A stretch of DNA of 64,000 nucleotides, taken from NCBI GenBank assembly GCA_026936325.1, contig JAPTHN010000008.1, positions 52,803,706 through 52,867,705 of the forward strand, in the 5' to 3' direction. The notes below the pieces were generated by a model. The model saw nothing but the letters and a program-made list of their open reading frames with translations. It searched no databases and had not been told where the DNA came from. Numbering within the stretch: the first letter of the stretch is position 1; the number at the start of each line of letters is the position of its first letter. Both the position numbers and the translations under genes were made by a program. The stretch comes from Platynereis dumerilii (Eukaryota; Annelida; Polychaeta; Phyllodocida; Nereididae). This document shows positions 21,615 to 32,970 of this stretch, one piece after another.

Positions 21615-22655
21615 GTAGGGGAGACCGGGGCTGGTTGTCACAGGGGCAGGTTGTCACACTTTTTATTGCACTAAACTATGGAGTCACACAGCTCAACCAA
21701 TCATTGTTTACTGCTTTTATAACGCACTGGAGTCTTTTTGAAAAATCTTGACCCCTGGAATGGAGTCTGGTAGGCACACGGTCTGTTGAAAATTTCCTGT
21801 CACAAAAAGCAATTTTTTACCTTCAACTTGCAATGCTAGTCTTTATCAAAAAGTTGTTGAAAAAGGTACAGTTAATACACTTACCATGTAGACATTTCTT
21901 TAAATCATGATAACAACGGCCTTGGTCACCCGTTTTTGGAATTTTCATCAATCGGGGCAGGTTGTCACAAAAAGGCGGGGCAGGTTGTCACACTTTTTGG
22001 AGCTGGTTGTTAGCTATTAGGACCAGGCTTTTAAACCAAAAAACGAAGACAAATATAAATTTGTACTTTATACATACCATTGATGACTGAAGATGTATGC
22101 AGATATTGCTTTGTGTTTAAATAAATCAATTTCAAATTTATACATAAAAACGGCAAAAAAAATAGTAAAAATCCTCCTTCAGATCAGAATGCCTTCCTGC
22201 TGATTGGTAAGCCTTCATTTGTAGCACCCTTGTACACAGTGTAGTGTGTTTGTTAAGGTCTTCACTGCGCAAGTAAAGGATTCCTCATATGCCCAAAATA
22301 ACTTTTCTTGGTTAAGATATTCCCTACAGAGTTCCACTTCCTGCATCCGAGCTCTTAACCAAAAGTGTGACAACCTGCCCCGAGAGTGTGACAACCTGCC
22401 CCGAGAGTGTGACAACCTGCCCCGAAAATGTGACAACCTGCCCCGAATTCTGACTTTTACAAAATGTCCAATAGGACATCCAAGATTTCGAATGATATAG
22501 GTATATATACACCAGATAGGCTTAAGTCACTCCCCTTTTGCCATTCATATAGAATGGCAGTGCTCCTGCATGCTTTATATAGAAATAGTAGCATGTTTAA
22601 GTTTTACACACTGTGACAACCTGCCCCTGTGACAACCAGCCCCGGTCTCCCCTAC
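21615..22655. mobile_element. TA-flanked element with ~44-bp TIRs and internal 18-bp repeats
   Basis: The ends read GTAGGGGAGACCGGGGCTGG, then TTGTCACAGGGGCAGGTTGT, and the right end (22612-22655) is the complement. Near 22360-22445 the word TGTGACAACCTGCCCCGAGA repeats four times head to tail. More scattered copies of GGGGCAGGTTGTCACA lie in inverted orientation at 21955-21990. TA may be the target duplication. No coding capacity. Confidence 0.82.
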
Positions 22656-23514
22656 TACATGTTATGGAATTGGCAGATAAGATTGATGGAAAAGTGATTT
22701 CAGGCAAGTGGGTAAATAGTTCAACAAATGTTGAATGCATTAATGAGGATTTTTTCTCAAATTGTAGTTAGAAAGCCTATATATATTAATTTTAAAAGAA
22801 ATTTATTCTGTGGGCCTGACTCTCTGTCAGATGAGTATTATTGTGATAATTAGATAGTTTTTAATGGTTTGATAGTTGTTTGTGGCTCTTTGTGTTTTGC
22901 ACAGCCAACAATCACAATAGGATCAACAAATGCCTCATCAGTGACACCAATTGAATGCTGTGTAAAAGCAGTCAGTGGAGCATAACATCCACAGTAATAC
23001 GGACAATGTTTTCATGATATTTGACCCAGTAAGGGCTCAATCATTTATGAAAGAATCAATTGGAAATAAGTAGTTAACCAGGATTGTAACAACAAATGTT
23101 CAAATCCCCTCGGGATTCAAATACACAAATGGACCAGATGAAGCTGAAACTGGATTTTTTTTGGGAGATTTTGAAAATATCTATTTTTCTGTGCCTGGGA
23201 ATTTTTCTGCAGATCACTTCTAATCTTGCAAGTCTGTTCTTGATGGCTACCTAGCAATGGATTCAAAATGGACTTGAAGTAATTTAGGACTCTTACAGAT
23301 AGTAGGTAGGCCTGCAAGCTACACAACTAACCAAAGGTGAGGTAAACTTTATTCAGAGCAAACATTTGACAAAATTTATTGAGGCTGAGCATATTATTTT
23401 GACTCTTTATTGGCCATGGTCAACAGAGCATGGCATTCTATTTTCATTCCCCTAGTAATATATGAGTAAGTCCTAAGCTGACTGAGCATCAAGATGCTGG
23501 GAAGCCCTTGGATG
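22656..23514. other. intergenic DNA, no gene recognised
   Basis: No motif-bearing ORF and no strong repeat. Confidence 0.4.
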
Positions 23515-24250
23515 TAGTATATTTACCAGGCTATGTGGCACATATAGTTTAATTTTGGACCAAGGTTCTGGACACTCAAGTCAAGCTTTGTAAAATTTGG
23601 ACTATCGCAGATTTTTGCTAAAATTCAACAACTCCTAAACTATGAACTGGCTTAAAAGTGGTCATAAAATGACTAGGCCTATTGAATTTTATATTGTAAT
23701 TTAGTATATTTACCAGGCTATCTGGCACATATATTTTCATTTTGGACCAAGGTTTTGGACACTCTAGTCAAGCTTTGTAAAATTTGGACTATCTCAGATT
23801 TTTGCTAAAATTCAACAACTTCTAATCTATGAACTGACTTAAAAGTGGTCATAAAATGGGTAGGCAATTGTAGGCATATTGAAATTTATATGGCAATTTA
23901 GTATATTTACCAGGCTATCTGGCACATATAGTTTCATTTTGGAACAAGGGTCTGGACACCCCAGCCACACTTTGTAAAATAAAGACTATCGCCGATTTCG
24001 CTAGATTTCAACAACTTCCAACTTTGAACTGGCCTAAAGGTGGTCATGAAAATGGCTAGGCATATTGAGTTTTATATGGTAATATTTAGTATGTTTAAGG
24101 CTATTTGGCAAATACACTTTCATTTTGGACCAAGTGTCTAGACACCCCAGCCACACTTGAAAAATTTGGACTATCGCAAATTTATGCTAAAATTTACCTA
24201 CTGCCATACTTCGAGCTGGCTATGGCTTGGGTGTCCAGACCCTTGGTCCA
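23515..24250. repeat. second array of the ~186-bp repeat, 4 units
   Basis: Same family as 15225-16130. The core ACTTTGTAAAATTTGGACTA with variants recurs near 23585, 23772, 23965 and 24150. An inverted fragment (GGTGTCCAGACCCTTGGTCC) closes the array at 24228-24250. Confidence 0.8.
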
Positions 24251-25320
24251 AAATGAAACAATACCCTTTCCATGTCCTTAATATTTATAAAAACATTTAT
24301 TAATATATAGTAATATTTCAGTGTATTAAAATAGATAGTATAACACCAAAGATCCTTGGAATTATTATATCGATGATTGAGACAAAATAAACGGCCGCCA
24401 TTTTGAAAAATGGGGTTAAATTGCATTTCACTTTCCAGGGGAGTATCAAAACCTGTCTTAATGAATTCCTGACCCATGAAAACATAAATATTTAAACCCA
24501 AAAATCATTGTTCTAGCCCAATTAGATCCAGAGATATAGGCAAAACGGTTAATTGGAATTATCCATCATGGCCGCCAGACGTTGAGGTTATATAACGTCC
24601 AACAAGCAAAAATGTGTTCTCTAGAATATTAGCTTTCCAGATGGTATGTGTCTTCAAAATTCCCAAGGGGGGGGAGAGGGGGGGTTTTGGTGGCCCGCTG
24701 ACTAGTTGTCCCTCACATTCAGATGTTAAATTGTTAACCTTAGAATATTATCTCTCTTCATACCACAGTTTTTCATTCTTGATGCATTGATGACAATTTG
24801 ATGTAATATATACCGTAATCACTGTGTACCAACCAAGTGACCCAATTAAGGATTTTCTTTGTTTACATTTTGCTAGTTTTCATATATGGAACAAGCAACA
24901 AACGTTGCCATTTAGCCAGTATGCTGTCTTATAATATACACAATACACATAAAAAATTGGAATCAATCAGTTAAGTTTTCTGGGAGATTAGGCAGTTTTA
25001 GTAAATTTTAGTGCATTTTTTACTAGAATCACCAAATCGTTTGACTGCTAAATATTTAAAGCTTGAAATTTCACATCGAGATTTCTGATACATAAATACA
25101 GCATACTGGCCGTGTTATAATATAATTACATTGGTTTCTGGCTTAAAATTTAAGATTTTATGATTAACTAGGTCGCTTCGCATAGAGCAAACGGTACACA
25201 GTGTAATATCATCTCTGTAGTGGATACTTTCCTCTTCCACTTCATTGCTATTTTCGGTGTGTCCTTATTTTAATCTGTTGTCCCTCGGTTTTAGATGTTA
25301 ATCTTACAATCTATTTTCTC
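24251..25320. other. repeat-derived intergenic DNA
   Basis: No gene recognised. The phrases GGCCGCCATTTTG and ATGGCCGCCAGACG mark dispersed repeats also found near 36700, 41765 and 63770. A poly-G stretch follows AATTCCCAAGG near 24660. Confidence 0.4.
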
Positions 25321-25331
25321 TCCTGCAATCA

Positions 25332-26148
25332 TATAATAATAATAATAATAATAGGCATTTATATAGCGCCAATTCCAGTAAACTGCTCACTAGCGCTTAT
25401 GCATGATCGATTTATTTGTAGAAACTCTTAAAAAGATAAGTTTTAAGATTTTTCTTGAAGCCTTCAAGTGTTCTCGAGATCTTTACAATCTCTGGGAGTT
25501 GGTTCCACAGTTTTGGAGCAGCGTGTGAAAAGGCTCGGTCTTCATACTTGTTTTTGTTGAAGGAAGTTGGTTCATTTAATAGCATTTTGTTATTGCTTCT
25601 CAGATTACAGCTTCGTTCAGATTTCGGCTGAATATTCTTTTGAATATACAGGGGAGCTTGTCCGTTTAATGCTTTCCAAGTTGTTAACATGAGTTTGAAC
25701 TGTATTCTAGCTGGAATTGGCAGCCAATGTAGCTGCTTCCTATGCTGGCTTACACTGTCATGCTTTTTCAATTTTTCAATGAGTCGAACTGCTGAGTTTT
25801 GGGCCACTTGAAGTTTATATAATAAGCGACTTGATGTTCCATACAGAAGACCGTTTCCATAGTCTAGGTGAGGAGTCACAAGAGCATTGACAGCTGTTTT
25901 GCAGGTTTCCTTGTCCAATGACTTGCGGATTTTTGAAATATTTCTTAAATTGAAATAGGCATTCCGACAAATTTTGTTGACTTGTTTTTCCATGGTCATT
26001 TTTTTGTCAAAGATAACACCTAGATTTCTAACATGATCGACTGCATTAATTTTGACATTGTCGACATGGATTGATAATACTGGGAGTTTATTAAGTTGGT
26101 GTTGACTGCCAATGAGCAGTAACTCAGTTTTTTCATACAGTTTTAGAT
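25332..26148 (-). mobile_element. 5'-truncated CR1-like LINE (ORF2 C-terminus and 3' tail)
   Basis: The frame is open from about 26148 to 25412. It reads KTELLLIGSQHQLNKLPVLS, DHVRNLGVIFDKKMTMEKQV, then ALVTPHLDYGNGLLYG, LQVAQNSAVRLIEKL, LHWLPIPARIQFKL, and ends FKKNLKTYLFKSFYK. The NLGVIFD, LDY-N-LLYG and LQ-QN-A-RL-I motifs mark the thumb and C-terminal region of CR1-group ORF2. The 3' tail GCTCACTAGCGCTTATGC on the plus side leads to a (ATT)n microsatellite end at 25332-25353. Only the last ~245 codons remain, as usual for 5'-truncated LINEs. It abuts a different LINE in opposite orientation at 26149. Confidence 0.88.
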
Positions 26149-27560
26149 ATTGGAGCCATCATCCCTGGTACAGACAGCAGAATCAATACCCTACTATGGA
26201 TGGATGATGTAGCGTTGATAGCGGACAATCTGGAAGACCTGAGGAAACTGGTAGACAACACTGACTACATAGCTAACAAGTACCACATAAGCTTCGGTAA
26301 GGATAAATCCAAAATACTAAAAATAGGAGGAGACCCAAACAACCGAGAACCGTACAAAAAAATATACCTAGGAAAAATGGAACTAGAATATACGGATAAG
26401 TACAAATATCTAGGACTCACGATGAATAACAAACTCAACCTAAAAGATCATCTACAAACAATCAAAGGAAAGACCGAAGCAGCATACCAGACAATCCTAA
26501 ACTTGTTGTACAACAAAGCCTTCAAAAACATACAAATGAAAACTGCTTGGAAACTCCTGGAAACATGCATTATACCAGTAATCACATACGCATGTGAGAC
26601 ATGGCTTCCCACAAAAACAGAAATAAAAACCATAAACAAAATCCTGGATGACATCATTAAACGGATGCTAATGACGCCGTTTAGAACACCGAGGGAGGCT
26701 CTATACATCGAAACCAACCTAATGGATGCAGAAAGGATAATAGACAAGAAGAAAATCAACATGTACTATAGAATCACAAAAAACCCAACCTCTCTTACCA
26801 GATACCTCACCCAGGACATAGAAAAAACACAATGGATGAGAAATGTTGAAGACACTGCGTCCAGATATAACATTAACCTCAATGCCCTCACAGACATGAC
26901 CAGAAACCAATCAAAGAAATACATACGGAAAACCATACACCGAAAGTTAAGGGAACACCTATTCGAAATGGCAGAAACAAAGAGCAAAACTACGCATCTC
27001 ACCTGGGGATACCTTCGAAATGAAAAAGCGACATACACGAACACCCTTACCAGGGAACAAACAAGTCTCATCTTTAAGGCAAGAAACAGAATGATAGATG
27101 TCAAAGACAACTACAAAAACAAGTACAGCGACAACATATGCAGGCTATGCAAACAAACCGCCGAAACACAAAGACACGTCCTGGAAGAATGCCCTGTAAC
27201 CAGACAAAACGACCTAACAGTCAAATATGAAAACATGTTCAGTAGATCGACACCAGTCCTTGAAAACGTAGCAGTAACGTTGAAACGCAACCTTGTCCCA
27301 CCCTTTTAGAGGAGCTGCACAGATCTGTATCAGTCTAGTATTGTCAGTCCACTCTGTTCTGAACTCAGGTTCTTATGGTTCGTTTGTTTCCTTTTTTCCT
27401 TAGTTCAATGTGTCATGTTACTTATTGTATTTTTTAGTTGTTTCTTGTGTTCTGTTCACTGTCGTTGAGCTGCTCCAACTGGGAACTTTCTAATGAACCT
27501 GTTTCCTTTCCTTGCAGAGTAAAGCTACCCGGCGAACCGGGGTATCTAGCACACAGCAGA
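26149..27560 (+). mobile_element. 5'-truncated LINE, copy A (RT C-terminus with zinc knuckle)
   Basis: Translation starts inside the RT palm: IGAIIPGTDSRINTLLWMDD, then VALIADNLEDLRKLVDN (catalytic Y/M-x-DD region). It continues with FGKDKSKILKIGG, YKYLGLTMNN, VITYACETWLPTKTEI and the cysteine knuckle CRLCKQTAETQRH...C (C-x2-C-x8-H-x4-C). The open frame ends at 27309 with NLVPPF. That unusual ending results from inversion of the following 179 bp relative to copy B. Clade not determined. Non-LTR, because no terminal repeats, integrase or protease are present. Confidence 0.85.
27296..27474. other. inverted segment relative to duplicate copy
   Basis: Bounded by ...CGCAACCTTG and CCAACTGGGAAC, which are identical to the borders in unit B (32474 and 32726). 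The 179 bp between them are the reverse complement of 32475-32725, apart from a ~70-bp internal duplication in B. The frame in B continues NLEQLNDSEQNTRNN to its stop, so B is probably the original orientation. Confidence 0.88.
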
Positions 27561-27654
27561 AGAAGAAGAATTCGAGGCTATGAGGAGCACTGATATTATA
27601 GGGGAAACCTACAACTCAGTAATCTGTTTGTCAGATCAGGCGAGGTGGGCGCGT

Positions 27655-27719
27655 AGCAAGGAGAAGTACAGGAATCAATTTCTATTATATAGAAATTGAT
27701 TCCTGTACTTCTCCTTGCT
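27655..27719. repeat. near-perfect 65-bp hairpin (unit A)
   Basis: AGCAAGGAGAAGTACAGGAA, TCAATTTCTAT, a 3-nt loop and the exact reverse complement. About 30 paired bases. It is repeated in unit B at 32906-32970. Confidence 0.9.
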
Positions 27720-30700
27720 ATATATTATTATATATTATATTAAAGTATGATGAAGTATTGATTTTAATTTAATCTTAGCCAAATTAGCCTATATTGAGTC
27801 CAATTTGCCGTGCCAAAGTTGTTTTTATGGAATTTGCTTTTCTGGACTTCATGGGAAAATTATCATATGTAACCTTCTCATATTTTGCTTTATATATTTG
27901 TCTTGCAGAAAGCAAAATATTGAGGTACCATATTTTATATGTGTGAGAAAGAGAATTTTTTTAGTAATGAGGTAACTATCATTTTTGTGCTTTTTCTTGA
28001 TTTTTCACACTCGCAACTTTGTATTATAGGGGTAGGCCAATCTACAATATTTGCAAAATTTTCACTGAAGACTTGTGGTTTCATAGGCCAAATGATCTGG
28101 AGATCTCAAATTTGCATATTTATGTTGGTAATTTGGATTTTTCTGAGATAGGTCCCAAAGTTGAAAAATCAAAAATTTTTTGACATTTGCAGCTCATAAT
28201 TCAAAATTTACACTTATATTAGGTTTCTATTCATGATTATAAGTGTTGGTTATATTATTTCAACAATTTCTAGTCATCACATAGTGAAATGAATTGAAAA
28301 TTAAATAAAAATAACTCAATTTATTAAGAAGTAAGCAGCGAAAATTGAGCAATTTCACCAATAAACAGACCAGTAACATCATTCAAACTTATACACAAAA
28401 TGCAATAAAATCAGAAATAATGCTACTTCTCTGTAATTCAAACACTTATGTCTTTTCATAAGAAAAACTGTTGCTTCAAATTAATTTGGCATTAAACAAC
28501 CTATAAACTCTGAACAGGTTAGTATATTTGGTTTGATGTCAGATTATTCATGACTACAATTTTACATTTAACACCAATAGTACATGTTGCCAATTTTGAA
28601 GTGATGAAACACAAATTCCATTCTCACAATTACTAGAATTAGGCCAATCTGAATGTATCATTATATTTAGATGCAACGAGAAACTACAATACCAGATTGT
28701 GAAGAGACATTATTGTAAGATATGGACACATGTAAATTATAGCATCATGGATATGCCAATTAGGACAGTCACATCACAGCCACTTAAACACATTATTCAG
28801 CAAGGAATCTAAATTTGTCTTCACCTGGCCCCCTGGTTGGGAAACACAACTTTGATTCCATCTCTAAGCTTCTACTCTGAGAATTTTTTAATCTGGTCTG
28901 ATGAAATATTACCCATGTTGTCGATATGCCACACATTTGGTGAAAGTCGGAATTGACAGCACTGGACCTCAAACTTTGAAATAGTTCGATTTCTAGCTGC
29001 AGTAACTAAAAGTTTCAATGACCTCTTCTGCACTGACAGGACTTCCTTGACTGCCCGTGCTTATCTTGTAGAATTTCAACCTTATACACCTGCCCGGTTA
29101 CATCCAGGATTCTCCTCGAACTAATTCCCATCAATCCCAAGCCAACTTCACGATGAACAGAGCTTGTGCTGGACTCCCATGCTTCTCAACATCATAATTA
29201 TGGAGATCACTAACAATGAATGGCAACTCCATCTACAAAAATTAAGGTTGAACTGTTCAGCTGATCAGGGGTATACCAGCACAAGCAGAACGCAACCCAG
29301 CAAGGTACGAGAGAATAAAAAAAACTGGTAAATGGTCTCTCATTTCAAGTGAGCACTAGGTGGCTTCATACTGGATATCACTGGAATCCATCCTATAGAT
29401 ATATCAACATTATACAGTGAGTGAGGTTAAAGCCAAGCAGCTGGGAAATGAGAGTGAGACTATGGCATGGATACTTGAGTTGGACACAAACCCAGAATGC
29501 AGTGAAGGTTTGGATGAGATCTCGAATGCCAATTCTTTTTTTCCAAATCAGAAAACACATTTAATTGTATGGTCATGCCAAATCAGAAAACACATTTAAT
29601 TGTATGGTCCTAAGAATCAGATGTGCAGTGTTTTACTTTTGGAAATTTTGTTTGGGCTTTTGGGAAATTAGCCTGAGATGGTCCTGCATTAGTATATGTT
29701 TCTCTGGCGGTGTGCATTGATTTTGTATGCCATGAGGGACTTGACTTAGTTCAACCATTGGTGTGGTAAATTCTGAGTCGTCTGTCACAGTTTCCATGCA
29801 TGTGCGTGGCACTGTGTGCCTCTTTTCAAACTGTTTGCTCCTGTCTTTAGCTTTCCCTCTACCTCAAACACTTCTCTCCTCTTCTCTGTTTTGTTTCCTC
29901 TTTTGTTGCTTTGACTAGTTCTTACACACTGTCTGTGAAGAAGAAGAAATGCATGTGAAATACAGCTGTGCCTTCTGCGTTCACGACAATATCATATTCA
30001 GTCTCCAACTGCTTGTCACTTTTTCTCCTGATGTCACAGTGGTATAGGCTCTCCTGATCATGCCCTCACTCAATTCAGTAACTTTCACTGACCATTCGTA
30101 TGTCTTCTATTTCCTGTTGCTTCTGAAATAAGATTACTTTCCATCGATGTCCCTTATTTTCTTGACAACAGACTTTTTGAGCATAATGTACAGTTTATTA
30201 TCCTCAGTCCAGTGAGAATCCTTGATTCTGATTGCCTTCGACATCGTGGTGTATGGAGTCCTTCGTGGTGTATATTCCCGTACCCTCGAAACGAGCAGGG
30301 TGTAACTGATAGTACACATTTTAGTACTAAGTCCAATCCTTTATACCACTTCTTCTTCACCAACAACCTTCTCCTACTTCTCAGAGACTTGGTTGGTCAC
30401 TCAACACAGTGTTATCATTCTGCCCAGGATAACTTGTCATAGTTGGTAATGTGCTTTAGGCCCATGTATACTTAAATTGCTTGTAAATTGAGTTCTGAAC
30501 ACCATTTCTGAAAACCCTATTCATGCTATTTATGGTTTTAAAATTTTTGGACATTATCCTGCAAACTAAAACAAGCACTACTTGCAACTAAACATCTCTA
30601 AACTACCAACATCCACTGTGGCAAAACTGGACGAGGGTAAATGAGTTAGCCTCGTCTAATTTTGTTAAAATTAATTGAAAAAACTAGGTCATCCCATTGG

Positions 30701-31503
30701 ATCCCATGTTAAAAGAAGACGAAGGTAACTGCTTTTCCAATAATGCTGAGACGAAGGTAACTGCATCTGATGACGAGGGTATTTGCAGCTAAATTGTGTA
30801 TTAAACCAATGCAATTTTACTGAGGTGACTTGTATACAATGGAGAAATTTAATAATCACACCTGAGATGATCATTGCCCAAAAGACAAATGCTAAATGTT
30901 TATGTCACAGAACGCCCGGAACACTAACCATTTTTCACTGTGGTCATATTCCTTCATACTTTCTACAAATATTGTAAAAGTGACATGTTGGAACAATTGT
31001 GACATATTGATGCATCTTTATTTTTAGGTGCATTTGCTTGATACTATAGTAATGCAAAATAGAATGTGGTGGTGGTGGTTGTGTGACACTGGACAGATGT
31101 GATTTGTGTGCTTGTAGTTGTGGTTTGGTGGTGTAAGGCCTATTGATGAATTGAAAATGGCCAAAATTTCACTTAATAAACACACTGAGTGGTTGCAAAA
31201 TCACAGAAATGCTATCATTGTTTTCAGGAGATTCAAAATTCCTATGGGATGATGTATCACCATATGAATGTTGCCAGAAGTGCTTAGAATAATCTGAACC
31301 CTGGGCAAGTGCCTATCGTGAATTTTGATCAGCAACTATTCGGTCTGGCAAAGCAGGTCCAGTGGCAGTGGCTGGCATGGCCTGAAAACCACAGAGATCT
31401 TCTCACTGAAGATAATTGGAGATTGGCTGGAGGACAGTGGATGGGTGGAAGCAATTGTTTAAGCTGGGGTCATTTCTGGCAATTCTGTAAAGTCTGATTC
31501 ACA
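27720..31503. other. non-coding part of unit A
   Basis: About 3.8 kb of AT-rich sequence. Contains a direct repeat AAATCAGAAAACACATTTAA (29545-29605) and short GACGAGGG/GACGAAGG phrases near 30630-30780, which also occur as TTACCCTCGTC near 43080-43140. Short open frames carry no recognised motif. Confidence 0.5.
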
Positions 31504-31505
31504 GA

Positions 31506-32515
31506 CCAAAACAACCGAGAACCGTACAAAAAAATATACCTATGAAAAATGGAACTAGAATATACGGATAAGTACAAATATCTAGGACTCACAATGAATA
31601 ACAAACTCAAACCTAAAAGATCATCTACAAACAATCAAAGGAAAGACCGAAGCAGCATACCAGACAATCCTAAACTTGTTGTACAACAAAGCCTTCAGAA
31701 ACATGCATACAAATGAAAACTGCTTGGAAACTCCTGGAAACATGCATTATACCAGTAATCACATACGCATGCGAGACATGGCTTCCCAGAAAAACAGAAA
31801 TAAAAACCATAAACAAAATCCTGGATGACTTCATTAAACGGATGCTAATGACGCCGTTTAGCACACCGAGGGAGGCTCTATACATCGAAACCAACCTAAT
31901 GGGTGCAGAAAGGATAATATAGACAGGAAGAAAATCAACATGTACTATAGAATCACAAAAAACCCAACCTCTCTTACCAGATACCTCACCCAGGACATAG
32001 AAAAAACACAATGGATGAGAAATGTTGAAGACACTGCGGCCAGATATAACATTAACCTCAATGCCCTCACAGACATGACCAGAAACCAATCAAAGAAATA
32101 CATACGGAAAACCATACACCGAAAGTTCAGGGAACACCTATTCGAAATGGCAGAAACAAAGAGCAAAACTACGCATCTCACCCGGGGATACCTTCGAAAT
32201 GAAAAAGCGACATACACGAACACCCTTACCAGGGAACAAACAAGTATCATCTTTAAGGCAAGAAACAGAATGATAGATGTCAAAGGCAACTACAAAAACA
32301 AGTACAGCGACAACGTATGCAGGCCATGCAAACAAACCGCCGAAACACAAAGACACGTCCTGGAAGAATGCCCTTTAACCAGACAAAACGGCCTAACAGT
32401 CAAATATGAAAACATGTTCAGTAGATCGACACCAGTCCTTGAAAACGTAGCAGTAATGTTGAAACGCAACCTTGAGCAGCTCAACGACAGTGAACAGAAC
32501 ACAAGAAACAACTAA
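31506..32515 (+). mobile_element. LINE fragment, copy B
   Basis: Same LINE as copy A, starting at the duplication junction within the RT C-terminal region. It is read in two overlapping frames (31713-31922 and 31940-32515), so it carries frameshifts absent from copy A. It has the same CETWLP, PREALYIETNLM and cysteine knuckle motifs (the second residue pair reads CRPC here). The native C-terminus ends ...NLEQLNDSEQNTRNN. Confidence 0.88.
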
Positions 32516-32905
32516 AAAATACAATAAGTAACATGACACATTGAACCACCTGTAAAACTAAGGAAAAAAGGAAACAAACGAACCATAAGAACCTAAGTTT
32601 AGAACTGAGTGGACTGACAATACTAGACTGACAACAAACGAAGCATAACAACCTAAGTTCAGAACTGAGTGGACTGACAATACTAGACTGATACAGATCT
32701 GTGCAGCTCCTCTAAAAGGGTGGGACCAACTGGGAACTTTCTAATGAACCTGTTTCCTTTCCTTGCAGAGTGAAGCTACCAGGCGAACCGGGGTATCTAG
32801 CACACAGCAGAAGAAGAAGAATTCGAGGCTATGAGGAGCACTGATATTATAGGGGAAACCTACAACTTAGTGATCTGTTTGTCAGATCAGGCGAGGTGGG
32901 CGCGT

Positions 32906-32970
32906 AGCAAGGAGAAGTACAGGAATCAATTTCTATAATATAGAAATTGATTCCTGTACTTCTCCTTGCT
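32906..32970. repeat. near-perfect 65-bp hairpin (unit B)
   Basis: Copy of the hairpin at 27655-27719. The stem is unchanged, with one base difference in the loop. Confidence 0.9.

Larger units (their letters stand above)
26334..31505. repeat. tandem segmental duplication, unit A (5.2 kb)
   Basis: From inside LINE copy A to AATTCTGTAAAGTCTGATTC followed by ACAGA. Unit B follows directly (31506-37735). The match is about 99% by eye over most of the length. Both units carry the LINE tail, the hairpin at 27655-27719, and ~4 kb of sequence with only short open frames (for example 29417-29599). No host gene was recognised in it. Confidence 0.9.

Noticed and set aside
26448-27110. Minus-strand frames opposite the LINE (also 31670-32289)
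   Set aside because: They are shadows of the LINE coding strand. The motif content is all on the plus strand.
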